Positions 1 through 8,340 of a stretch of 64,000 nucleotides of DNA are shown here, piece by piece. Within the stretch, counting starts at the first letter, position 1; the number at the start of each line of letters is the position of its first letter. The translations under genes and the position numbers were made by a program. Under the pieces are notes generated by a model, which had not been told where the DNA came from, searched no databases, and saw only the letters and a program-made list of their open reading frames with translations. Source of the DNA: an uncultured Lewinella sp. (GTDB taxonomy: Bacteria; Bacteroidota; Bacteroidia; Chitinophagales; Saprospiraceae); NCBI GenBank assembly GCA_937873655.1, contig CALMYQ010000155.1:1-64000 (forward strand), in the 5' to 3' direction.

Positions 1-40
1 TTTTTTTCAAAGAACGTAATTTTTTAACTTTCACCCTATA

Positions 41-610
41 ATGGGGATGAGCGATGCTCGTTTATTCCCGGATGAAAAACTGTTGGGCCTGGGCATCGGG
101 ATGGTTTGGGATACAAGAGACAATAAAGGCTCCACCAAATTAGGGTTTTATGGTTCGGTGAATTATGAAAATATCAACGGCCTGAACGCTGCGTCAACTG
201 GAAATTCAGGGTTGCTTTGGGGAGATTTCAGGTATTTTCATTACATCTACACCTCAAAATATGTGTTTGCTGCCCGCATTTCCGGCGGCATAAGCCACGG
301 AGATCCGGGGTATCTGTTCCGGTATACGCTCGGCGGGGCCGAAAAACTGCGCGGATACTATACGAACAGATTCAGAGGCGACCATTTTTATGCCATACAG
401 ACGGAATTCCGGTTCCCGGTTTACAAGCGGTTTTCAGGCGTTTGTTTTATCGATGAAGGCGATGCAGGCGACAGCATACCGGATAAAATATTGTGGAGCT
501 TCGGCGGGGGAGTTCGCGTATCGGTAAACGATAATGTTGTGCTTAGATTGGACTACGGGAAAGGAAGGGACCAGGACGGACTGTTCTTTACCTTCGGGGA
601 GGCGTTCTGA
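41..610 (+). pseudogene. C-terminal fragment of an Omp85/BamA-type outer-membrane barrel
   Basis: The 189-residue reading frame matches the second half of a bacterial surface antigen (Omp85/BamA/TamA) barrel. It shows the family pattern G-x-G-x-V-W-DTRDN near the start, LRGYY in the middle, a V-C-F-I-DEGDAG strand, and a C-terminal strand ending in phenylalanine, as expected for BAM-dependent barrels. It has no signal peptide, no POTRA domain and only about half of the strands of a 16-strand barrel. All three forward frames close within the first 41 bases (TAA at 17-19, 25-27 and 39-41), so the missing N-terminal half is not simply cut off by the window edge in the same frame. I infer a truncated or frameshifted gene. 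A separately translated C-terminal half is possible but could not be exported by itself. Confidence 0.6.
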
Positions 611-640
611 CCTGCACGTGAAAATGTCAAAATAAAAGCA

Positions 641-1057
641 ATGAAGAATATAAATATGGACGAAAGTGCAGCTAACGTCGCAATTGTAAAGCAATTATAT
701 GCTGCTTTTGAAAAAAAAGAGATTCAGACCATACTAACCTTATTGTGCGAAGATGTGGAATGGGGCGAACCTGAAAATCCATATAATCCTGCCGGAGGAA
801 CCAGACATGGCCATGAAGGTTTTCTGGAGTGGATAACGATTGGTAAAAATGCAGAAGAAATATTGGAACTCTCTCCCGAAAGATTTCTGACAGACGCCGA
901 CTCCGTTGCCGTAATCGGCCGTATGAAGTGCAAAGCTATTGAAACGCAAAAGGTCTATAACTCGGATTTTGTTCATTTTGTCGTAATTGAGAACCTTAAA
1001 ATAAAAAAATTTCAGGAATTTTTCGACACTTATATCGCTGGAGAAGCATTTAGATAA
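641..1057 (+). CDS. SnoaL-like (NTF2 fold) protein
   Basis: A 138-residue protein with the SnoaL/NTF2-like pattern: an N-terminal helix (IVKQLYAAFEKKE), a D-V-E-W strand, the G-x-x-G-H-E-G-F-L-E-W segment, and a C-terminal strand reading 'KIKKFQEFFDTYI'. Proteins of this fold include polyketide cyclases, isomerases and many small-ligand-binding proteins; the substrate here cannot be told. It is cytoplasmic, with no signal peptide. The start at 641 is the first ATG; an ATG at 656 is an alternative. The gene is AT-rich (about 27% GC over 961-1020) against GC-rich neighbours, which suggests recent acquisition. It stands alone, 30 bases after the barrel fragment. Confidence 0.75.
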   Translation: MKNINMDESAANVAIVKQLYAAFEKKEIQTILTLLCEDVEWGEPENPYNPAGGTRHGHEGFLEWITIGKNAEEILELSPERFLTDADSVAVIGRMKCKAIETQKVYNSDFVHFVVIENLKIKKFQEFFDTYIAGEAFR

Positions 1058-1195
1058 GTTGTTGTACAACAGTATTTTATATATAATTCCTGGATGTCTC
1101 CCCTCCGCATGGTTTGGCTCTTCTCACCAAAAGCCCTAGTTTAGCAGAAACTGGTCACCGGATCATTCGGTGCAAACCCTCTCACCTGAAATAAG

Positions 1196-2236
1196 ATGAC
1201 GAAGCAACAAACCAAACGAATTATCAGGATAGTCTTGTTTTTGGGAACCGCGATCTCCATGTTTTTCGTGCCGTGGATCCTGGTAAAAGCCTGGATAATA
1301 CCCCTGCCCGGAACGGTCCAGGAACAATTGAACGAAGGCCTGAGCTACGGCTTTGACGGGATCGTTGTGTATGCGGACCAATCGGGCAAACCGCCGGCAT
1401 TTTACGCTGCAGGCTGGAAAAACAAGGAAAACAAAATACCCGCAGATCCGCATGCCTTGTTCAAGATTGCCAGTGTGGGCAAGCTATACGATGCCGTGGC
1501 CATCACAAAATTGGTCGGCAGTAAACGCTTGTCCCTGGACAGCACACTGGCGGATTATTTTCCTGAATTGGTTGGAAGAATAGAAAATGCGGATAGAATA
1601 ACTTTAAGGATGATGGTGGAACACCGCAGCGGGATCCCCAATTTAACGGATACGCCAAATTTTTGGACCAATCCTCCGAAGAACAGCAAGGAAGCCCTCG
1701 AAAGGGTAATGGATTTGCCGGCCGATTTTGAACCGGGCAGAAAATACGCATACTCGAATACGAATTACCTGTTGATCTCCGAACTGATCGAAAAAACGGT
1801 CGGCTACAGCAAATTCCAATACATAAAAGAGCAGATCCTGACCCCGCTGGGCCTGAAAAATACCTACGGTTCGGTGAAAGACGTGGACCTGGATGATTTG
1901 ATGAGCGGCTACTACGTAGGCGTTGACGGGGATATCAAAACGGCTGATTACGGTTCCATGATCGCCACAGCGGAAGACGTAGGCATATTTTTAAGGGCCC
2001 TTAACGACGGGGCATTGTTCAGGGAAGGAGAACAGGAGATCTATTCTTCCATTTACAGGTACAACCATACGGGACTAATCCCAGGCTACCAGACCATAGC
2101 AAAATACCATCCGGATATGGATGCCGTAGTCATCCAGTTTACGAATACGACCAATTTTGACGGATACAACTGGAATTTGTCGGAAATTATTTATAGCCGA
2201 ATCGTTAAGATACTTCAGCGGGAGAAAAGCTCATAA
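1196..2236 (+). CDS. Serine hydrolase, class C beta-lactamase / penicillin-binding-protein fold
   Basis: A 346-residue member of the beta-lactamase (PF00144) family. The nucleophile motif S-x-x-K is S93-V-G-K96, the Y-x-N motif is Y186-S-N188, and an H-T-G (residues 291-293, 'NHTGLIPGY') replaces the usual K/H-x-G. An N-terminal hydrophobic segment at about residues 9-30 serves as a signal anchor, placing the enzyme in the periplasm. Members hydrolyse peptidoglycan peptides, esters or D-amino-acid peptides; true antibiotic hydrolysis is uncommon in this subgroup and cannot be claimed. No partner gene is seen. The 3' end abuts the remnant of a beta-helix gene. Confidence 0.85.
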   Translation: MTKQQTKRIIRIVLFLGTAISMFFVPWILVKAWIIPLPGTVQEQLNEGLSYGFDGIVVYADQSGKPPAFYAAGWKNKENKIPADPHALFKIASVGKLYDAVAITKLVGSKRLSLDSTLADYFPELVGRIENADRITLRMMVEHRSGIPNLTDTPNFWTNPPKNSKEALERVMDLPADFEPGRKYAYSNTNYLLISELIEKTVGYSKFQYIKEQILTPLGLKNTYGSVKDVDLDDLMSGYYVGVDGDIKTADYGSMIATAEDVGIFLRALNDGALFREGEQEIYSSIYRYNHTGLIPGYQTIAKYHPDMDAVVIQFTNTTNFDGYNWNLSEIIYSRIVKILQREKSS

Positions 2237-2596
2237 CGCCCATGCCGTCGCCGCTCAGCAGGGCCTTTTGGTAAAAGCCGACGAGGGAGCCACTTACTAC
2301 ATCGGCGGATCTTATTCCGGTCAGCATGATTTCGGCTACACCTGTTATATGCCCGAACGGATCACCATTGAAAATCTTAAAATCGACGACTCCAATCATC
2401 CGGAAGATTACCAGGGACCGGCTATTTTCGCCAATTTCAATCCGCAAATGACCGATGATAACTATCAGGAACAATTCCCTTATGTCAAAACCCGTGAAGC
2501 CATCCTCTCCGGAACGTGATCACCGCAAGCGGCAAGCCGCTGAGGGGCAGCGACAACCTGTTCATGTTCAGGGATGTGAAGGTGAGCAAAGATTAG
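2226..2596 (+). pseudogene. Frameshifted C-terminal remnant of a right-handed beta-helix protein
   Basis: From about 2226 a frame encodes a continuous beta-helix-like sequence (ATYYIGGSYSG, ITIENLKIDD, GPAIFANFN) that ends prematurely at the TGA at 2517-2519. The natural continuation lies in another frame from 2513 ('NVITASGKPLRGSDNLFMF', ending in VSKD and TAG at 2594-2596). The shift corresponds to two extra bases (or one missing) around 2511-2512. The alternation of short strands is typical of pectate-lyase-like parallel beta-helix proteins, many of which are secreted polysaccharide lyases or hydrolases. There is no start codon, signal peptide or N-terminal body; the sequence begins inside the end of the preceding hydrolase gene, which suggests a deletion joint. 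Family identity is by pattern only. Confidence 0.6.
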
Positions 2597-2635
2597 CGGG
2601 AACAGGATTTCAAGTAAGGTCGGAATATACCTCCA

Positions 2636-3370
2636 TTATAGATTCTTCACCTCCCGCTTACCCAAATGGTCGTATCCCAGTCCGCGGATATGATCGATCA
2701 TTTTCTGCGGCCGCAGGTTGATGATCAGCGCACGGCGATGGCGGTCGGCCGAGGTGTTGCCGAGTGCGCCGTGCAGGGTATGGCCGTGGTGAGCAATGGC
2801 ATCGCCTGCTTCAATTTCTCCGTAAACCAGGTTGTCATCCTCCACCACGCATTGCAAGGCGGCATTCGGGGTCGGTTGGAAATGCGCCCGCAGCTGCTCA
2901 AGGTGGGATCCCGGTACGTACATCATGCACCCGTTCGTGCGGTCAGCCCGGTCCAATGCGATCCAGAACGAGAGGGCGCGCTTATCTTCCATGCGGGGCC
3001 AGTAGGCAGCGTCCTGGTGCCAGGGCGTCACGGCATTGGTGCCCGGCGCCTTGTCGATCATCATGTCAAAGTCGATGGCCATATCGTCACCCATCAACTG
3101 CCGGGCGATCCGGATTGCCCTGGCGTAGGTCGCCGTCCTCATCAGTTCGTCCACGATCAGGGACGGCCGCATGATCTGCGTGATCTTTTCCACTTTTTTC
3201 CCCGGAGAGTTGTCCCCCGACAGGTCGCTGCGGAATCCGTTGAGATCATATTTGTCGGCCAGGAAATCATTGTAAAGCTGACTGATGGCCGCCAGCTCCT
3301 CCGGAGCGACCAATTGCGGAAGGACGATAAAGCCGTCCTTGTTCCAGCGCGACGTATCGATGGGTTCCAT
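2636..3370 (-). CDS. Phytanoyl-CoA dioxygenase (PhyH) family protein
   Basis: A 244-residue Fe(II)/2-oxoglutarate dioxygenase of the PhyH family (PF05721). The iron-binding triad is visible as H118-Q-D120 in 'PWHQDAAYW' and H200 in 'HTLHGALGN', with arginines at 212-213 as the likely 2-oxoglutarate anchor. It is cytoplasmic. Its ATG overlaps the stop codon of the upstream FG-GAP gene (TAATG at 3368-3372), so translation is probably coupled. It is the last gene of the susC-susD operon. PhyH enzymes hydroxylate diverse small molecules, and the substrate cannot be read from sequence. The operon context suggests a role in modifying whatever SusC/SusD imports. Confidence 0.88.
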   Translation of the reverse strand: MEPIDTSRWNKDGFIVLPQLVAPEELAAISQLYNDFLADKYDLNGFRSDLSGDNSPGKKVEKITQIMRPSLIVDELMRTATYARAIRIARQLMGDDMAIDFDMMIDKAPGTNAVTPWHQDAAYWPRMEDKRALSFWIALDRADRTNGCMMYVPGSHLEQLRAHFQPTPNAALQCVVEDDNLVYGEIEAGDAIAHHGHTLHGALGNTSADRHRRALIINLRPQKMIDHIRGLGYDHLGKREVKNL

Positions 3371-6300
3371 TATTCGACCGGTTGAGGGTTGATCCTGATC
3401 TGCCTGACCGCCGCGTTGTTGACGCCGGCCAGGATGAACGCATTATTTTGGGTGTTGAACAGTTTCAGGTCCCGCATATCTCCCCGGATCTGCAGGTCGG
3501 AATGATAGGAGAATCCGCCGCTCCCGTCGTTGTAGTAGGCCTGGCCGTGATTGGCGTCCATCCGGCCGATCCGCACCCGTGTTTTGGTGATATTTCCCCC
3601 CAGGATGAGGTCGTCGAACCCGTCGCCGTTCAGGTCAGCCGCCAATGCGGTGAAGACCGGCGCAAACTGGGCCTCCTCCGGCAGGTCGTGCACCACGGCC
3701 CGGCCGTCCTGTATGGAAATGTAACAGGTTTTGAGCTCATCTGCCGTCCTTTTTTCCGCTTTCGAAAGCTCCTGGCCGAAAATGTCCTGTACGGTGGCCG
3801 CTGCGTAGGAGGTGTAATCCGTGAAGTTCTTTTTTAACGGAGGCAAGGCGGAAAAAAGCTCATCGCGCGCAGCAAAGGTGTATTCCTTGCCCTCCTGGAA
3901 ATAGGTCAGGATGGGAATGACTTTTGATGCCCCCAGAAAAGGGGCGGCGTACATGGCGGTTCCGGCATCGGACAGCGCGGCAAACTGGTTGTTCAAACCC
4001 AGGTTGCCGCAAATGAGGTCGACATGGCCGTCCCGGTCAAAATCACCGGCGAGGAGGCCGTACCAGAGCCCGTTCGGCGTCAGGTCAGTCACATGGGTCG
4101 GATCGAAAGCGCCGTTCCGGTTTTTCAGCCAGGCGACAGTTCCCCATTCCCGGCTTACCAGCAGATCGGGCTTGCCGTCCCCGTCCGGATCCGCGGCAAC
4201 GGCGCCGGTGACCATCCCGAGGTTTAAAGCCAGATGGCGGTTTTTGTCCCTGAACGCTCCTTTCCCGTCGTTGTACAACAGAACGGAATGATCGGCCATC
4301 GGGTAGCTTCCGGGGCGAACCCTGGAGCCGATGAAAATATCCGGGGCCCCGTCTCCGTCGGCATCCAATGCGCAAACCGGCCCGGCGGATATTCGAAGAT
4401 CATCCGGCAGCGCCCCCGAAGCCTTCACCCATCGCCCCCCGTCGTTGCGGTAGAGCCTGGGGGACAGCAGTGCAGAACCCGGCTCCAATTGAAAACCGGC
4501 TGAAACAACCAGCAGGTCCTGATCCCCGTCGTTGTCGGCATCAAAAAAGACGGCGCCGGCATCCTCATAGGCGGCATCCGCGGTCAAGGCTTCCTGTGGC
4601 GCCGGAACGAACCGGCCGCCTTCAAACCGGAACAACCCGCCGGCCTGGTTCCGGGCGCCGCACGCGTATACCCATCCGTCCGCGCTGCACGCCAGTCCGG
4701 GCCCCTGGTAGGACAGCATGAAAGGCAGCAGCGGCTGAAAATCGAAATCGTTTTTCGTGTCCTCCTGGTGGGCGAATGGAAAATCCCGGACGTCCATCTC
4801 GTCCGGCCGGCCGGCGGTTGCGATCCATACCCGGCCGGGCTGGTCGGTCGGCGCCGGCGTAAGGGTCCGGCCTGCCCCGACCCCTGCATAATGGGTCGCA
4901 ACCCCGGAAGGCCAGTAAATGACGACCGAATCCGCTGCAGCGGCCTCGCCAAGGCCGAACGTCAGCGGAAGGTACATGCAGGACTGGAATCCGCGGACCG
5001 GGTAAAACTCCTGCGCCTGGACCTCCCCGCCGGTGAAAACCTGCACTGAGGCGCCGATGGCGGAAGCGGCCGGCAATGCGGTCAGGTCGACTTTCAGGAA
5101 CCGGTTGTCCGGATGGGCCAGGGTGTTTTCCAGAATTGAGGCCGTTGCGTTGACGTTACTGACCACCAGGTCCAGGTCGCCGTCCCGGTCGAGATCGGCA
5201 TACACGGCCCCGTTCGACAGCGACGGATTGGTCATGCCCCATTGCTGCGATACGTCGGAAAACCGGGCCTGTCCTTCGTTCCTGAACAGAAAATTGGTGG
5301 CCTCGATGGAAGGCATATTGGCAATGACTTCCATTTCATTGACGGATTTTCCGGATTCCCGGGCCTTGGTCTGGGCGGCTACGGTATAGTTCAGAAATTC
5401 CATATTGGTGTAATCCCGCGCATAGCCGTTGGTGATGAAAATATCCTTCTGCCCGTCCAGGTCAAAGTCGGCGCAAAGGGCGGCCCACGACCAGTCGGTA
5501 TTGGAAATGCCGGCAAACTGGCCCAGTTCCGTAAAGGTCGGCTGGCCCGAATCGGCGGATTTGAGCCCTTTGTTCAACTGGAGCATGTTGCGCATGGACT
5601 GCTCGTAGAATCCGTTTTCGATCAGGGCCGAATATTTTTTATAGTTATCGTCGCCGGAAGTCATTTTCAGCCGTTCATTGGGCTTCGGCAGCATGTCGAG
5701 GGTGACGAGGTCGGGCCATCCGTCGTTGTTGATGTCGGCGGCATCCGACCCCATGGAGAACAGGGAGGTATGGTCGAAGCTTTCGCGCAGGGATTCGGTG
5801 AAGCTGCCGTCCTTGTTGTTGATATAACAGTAGTCCTCTTCATTGTAGTCGTTGGAGATATACAGGTCGGGCCATCCGTCGCGGTTGAAATCGCTGACGG
5901 CCACGCCGAGGCCGAAACTGAGTACGTTGGAGATCAGCCCGGAGCTGTCGGTTACGTCCGTGAATCTGCCATTATCGTTGCGCAACAGCCGGGAGCCGTA
6001 ATTTTTATCCTGTTTCTTTTTGAAATGGGGTTGAGCTGCCGAAAATCCGGCGTATTCCTGCAGGGAGTGGTTGAGTATGAAACAATCGGCGTCGCCGTCC
6101 TTGTCGTAATCAAAAAAAACGGCCTGCGTGGAATAGGCCGGGTCGTCCAGGCCGTATTGGGCGGATTGTTCCGTGAAGGTGAGGTCGCGGTTGTTGATGT
6201 ACAACCGGTTTTTGCGGAGCAAGGGGTTGTTGGCCGCCGAACGGCAGACGTAAATGTCGAGCCAGCCGTCCTGGTTGATGTCCACCAGACTGGCGCCGGT

Positions 6301-6657
6301 ATTCCATCCGTCGGCGCCGGCCAGGCCCGCTTTTTCCGTAATGTCTTCGAATTCGAACCCTGATTTTCCTGTATTGAGGTAGAGCTTATTGGGCACCAGA
6401 TTGCCGGTGAAAAAGAGGTCGGGCCATCCGTCGTTGTTCAGGTCGCCGCACGCTACGCCTCCGCCGTTGTAAAAATAACCGTACTTGATGACGTTGAAAT
6501 CCCGGGATTCTTCCAGCTTGTTATTGAACCGGACGCCTGTTTTTGACGGGGGCAATTCCCGGAACATGGCGGCGTTTTCCTGCCCGCATCCTGAGCTGAG
6601 CAAGATCAGGAAACCGCAAAGCGTGATGAACGAAAAAGCACAGCTGAATTTTTTCAA
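3370..6657 (-). CDS. FG-GAP/VCBS-repeat and ASPIC/UnbV lipoprotein (CRTAC1-like)
   Basis: A 1095-residue protein if translation starts at the TTG at 6657. That start gives a clean lipoprotein signal (MKKFSCAFSF..., lipobox 'LLSSGC' with C24), whereas the ATG at 6744 would add 29 residues before it. The first half has about seven calcium-type FG-GAP repeats with D-x-N/D-x-DG-x-x-D cores (for example 'DLNNDGWPDLF'), then an ASPIC/UnbV domain ('FGLGEAAAADSVVIYWPSG'), then about five more repeats (for example 'DADGDGAPDIF'). The repeats predict a seven-bladed integrin-like propeller on the cell surface. In Bacteroidota such proteins often accompany SusC/SusD pairs; their exact role is not established. 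It sits between susD and the PhyH gene in one operon. Confidence 0.9.
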   Translation of the reverse strand: MKKFSCAFSFITLCGFLILLSSGCGQENAAMFRELPPSKTGVRFNNKLEESRDFNVIKYGYFYNGGGVACGDLNNDGWPDLFFTGNLVPNKLYLNTGKSGFEFEDITEKAGLAGADGWNTGASLVDINQDGWLDIYVCRSAANNPLLRKNRLYINNRDLTFTEQSAQYGLDDPAYSTQAVFFDYDKDGDADCFILNHSLQEYAGFSAAQPHFKKKQDKNYGSRLLRNDNGRFTDVTDSSGLISNVLSFGLGVAVSDFNRDGWPDLYISNDYNEEDYCYINNKDGSFTESLRESFDHTSLFSMGSDAADINNDGWPDLVTLDMLPKPNERLKMTSGDDNYKKYSALIENGFYEQSMRNMLQLNKGLKSADSGQPTFTELGQFAGISNTDWSWAALCADFDLDGQKDIFITNGYARDYTNMEFLNYTVAAQTKARESGKSVNEMEVIANMPSIEATNFLFRNEGQARFSDVSQQWGMTNPSLSNGAVYADLDRDGDLDLVVSNVNATASILENTLAHPDNRFLKVDLTALPAASAIGASVQVFTGGEVQAQEFYPVRGFQSCMYLPLTFGLGEAAAADSVVIYWPSGVATHYAGVGAGRTLTPAPTDQPGRVWIATAGRPDEMDVRDFPFAHQEDTKNDFDFQPLLPFMLSYQGPGLACSADGWVYACGARNQAGGLFRFEGGRFVPAPQEALTADAAYEDAGAVFFDADNDGDQDLLVVSAGFQLEPGSALLSPRLYRNDGGRWVKASGALPDDLRISAGPVCALDADGDGAPDIFIGSRVRPGSYPMADHSVLLYNDGKGAFRDKNRHLALNLGMVTGAVAADPDGDGKPDLLVSREWGTVAWLKNRNGAFDPTHVTDLTPNGLWYGLLAGDFDRDGHVDLICGNLGLNNQFAALSDAGTAMYAAPFLGASKVIPILTYFQEGKEYTFAARDELFSALPPLKKNFTDYTSYAAATVQDIFGQELSKAEKRTADELKTCYISIQDGRAVVHDLPEEAQFAPVFTALAADLNGDGFDDLILGGNITKTRVRIGRMDANHGQAYYNDGSGGFSYHSDLQIRGDMRDLKLFNTQNNAFILAGVNNAAVRQIRINPQPVE

Positions 6658-6691
6658 TGGACCGGTATTTAGGACTGGAAAGAAGGGGTTG

Positions 6692-6736
6692 AGCAGTTCG
6701 CCTGCAATACCGGTTTCCCGGCGCCGGCGAACTGCT
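6692..6736 (-). other. Intercistronic stem-loop between susD and the FG-GAP gene
   Basis: Two perfect 11-base arms (6692-6702 and 6726-6736, AGCAGTTCGCC and its complement) flank a 23-base loop. The structure lies between the susD stop and the TTG start at 6657. No U-tract follows in the operon direction, so it is not a classical terminator. It may stabilise the upstream susC-susD mRNA or attenuate the downstream genes. It also lies inside the reading frame that an ATG at 6744 would use, which supports the TTG start. Confidence 0.6.
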
Positions 6737-6753
6737 GCTGTCAATACTGCTTA

Positions 6754-8316
6754 CTATTTGTCCCACCAAAGCGGGGTCATGGCCTCATCGGGGCCGCCCA
6801 GCAGAGAAGCCGCCGCGGAAACGGCCTCGCCGTTGGTTGTCTTTTCATAGTCGATAAACGGAATCCGGCGCGGCCGCTGGCCGTTGGGAATGGAAGCGTT
6901 TTCCGAATTGGCCACCGGATAAAGCACCGGAAGCTTGGCGCGCCGCATATCGGCCCAGGCTTCCATGCCGTCCGGATAGAGCGCCAGCCATTTCTGGGTA
7001 GCGATCTGCAGTTTCTGCGTTGCGGCGTCGCCCGACCATTTGACCGGCGCGTTGTTCAGGGCGGGAGAGTTCAGGTAGTCGCCCGGAGCCGTCGGTGTGG
7101 CCGTCGAATTGATATAGGCCTGGATCGCGGCGTTATCGGTGATCCCCCACTGATTCATCGAAGCCTGGATGCCCTTGTTGTACAGCTCCTCAGCGGTGCC
7201 GCCCATATTCCAGCCCTTTAGGGCGCCTTCCGCCCGGTTGAAATACGCTTCGGCGGCGTGCAGGATGTTCTGCGGCGTAGGACCAACCCTGGCCCAGGCC
7301 GACCCGGATCCGGTGACCCACCGGGTGCCGACGTTTGAGTTGGCGTTGTTGGAGTTGATGGCCTCGCCCAATTGCGCGGGCGTCAAACCGTTCCGGAGGC
7401 CGTTGTAGTCGCCGTTGTCGGTGGCCGGCTGGAAGTAGATGCCGATCCTCGGGTCGCTGTACCCTTTCAGCGCGGATTCCATCGCGGCGCTCATCCGGAA
7501 TTCATTCCAGACGGAAATGCCGGAAAGGCCGTTGACATCCTCACCCGCTTCCGTTTTGAACATGTAGGCGTCATCGGAGATGTTTTCGATCACGCCGCCG
7601 GCAACGGCAGCTTCCGCTTCGCTCTTGGCCCTGGCCGCATCCACATTGGAGATCCTCAAAGCCAGGCGCAGGCGCAGGGTGTTGGTGAACTTGATCCATT
7701 TCTCCACGTTCCCGCCGTAGATCAGGTCGAATGATCCGTAAGGCGTAGCGCTTTTATTGGTTTCCAGTACCTTGACGGCGTCGGTCAGGCGCTTGAAGAA
7801 ATCATCATAGATCTCGCTCTGCGCATCGTAAGGCACGGATGCCAGCGGTTCGCCGGCCTGGAAATAGGGCACCGGACCGTAATAATCGGTGAGCCGGTGG
7901 AAAGCATAGACCCACATGATGCTCGCCAGGGCATTCTCCGGGCTGTTGGCGTCGGTTTCCGTCAGCAGCACCTTCAATTGCGGCACGCAGTCCGTATAGA
8001 TCGGGCGCCAGTGCCACTGCATCCAGTCCATCCGGATCACGTTCCGGTCGGAAGGGAAGTAGGTAGCGGTCGTGGCATAATACTGGGCATACAGGTCGGA
8101 AAACAGGTTTTGCGCCACCTGGTACCGCCAGAAGGCGTAGGATGCGGAGGATTGCGCCTTACTGAACAGGAACGGGTATTCATTGCTGCCCAGGGAGGCG
8201 AGCTTGGTTTTGTCGATGTTCAGCTCTTCAAAATTCTCGGTACAGGAATTGAACAAGCCGAGCAGGACCAATCCAAGCAAATAATATTTGAAAACGCGAA
8301 TATGCTGCTTTTTCAT
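6754..8316 (-). CDS. SusD/RagB-family nutrient-binding lipoprotein
   Basis: A 520-residue protein with a lipoprotein signal (lipobox ending at C25 in 'LLGLFNSCTE') and the SusD-like_2 type N-terminus ('NFEELNIDKTKL'). TPR-like helices and the long C-terminal region ('KWLALYPDGMEAWADMRR') are typical. SusD proteins cap the SusC porin and bind the substrate at the outer membrane. The gene starts 24 bases downstream of susC. Ligand specificity cannot be inferred, because no glycoside hydrolase, lyase or protease gene lies in the operon. Confidence 0.95.
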   Translation of the reverse strand: MKKQHIRVFKYYLLGLVLLGLFNSCTENFEELNIDKTKLASLGSNEYPFLFSKAQSSASYAFWRYQVAQNLFSDLYAQYYATTATYFPSDRNVIRMDWMQWHWRPIYTDCVPQLKVLLTETDANSPENALASIMWVYAFHRLTDYYGPVPYFQAGEPLASVPYDAQSEIYDDFFKRLTDAVKVLETNKSATPYGSFDLIYGGNVEKWIKFTNTLRLRLALRISNVDAARAKSEAEAAVAGGVIENISDDAYMFKTEAGEDVNGLSGISVWNEFRMSAAMESALKGYSDPRIGIYFQPATDNGDYNGLRNGLTPAQLGEAINSNNANSNVGTRWVTGSGSAWARVGPTPQNILHAAEAYFNRAEGALKGWNMGGTAEELYNKGIQASMNQWGITDNAAIQAYINSTATPTAPGDYLNSPALNNAPVKWSGDAATQKLQIATQKWLALYPDGMEAWADMRRAKLPVLYPVANSENASIPNGQRPRRIPFIDYEKTTNGEAVSAAASLLGGPDEAMTPLWWDK

Positions 8317-8340
8317 TTTTGCTTTTTTAGTTGGAATAAA

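Noticed and set aside
1060..1071. TGTTGTACAACA palindrome after the SnoaL-like gene
   Set aside because: A perfect 12-base palindrome, but with only a 2-base loop it is not a terminator, and a single unspaced copy is weak evidence for an operator.
2157..2519. 120-codon gene starting inside the serine hydrolase gene
   Set aside because: Its first 23 codons are the hydrolase gene read in another frame; only the later part is homologous to beta-helix proteins, and that part is frameshifted.
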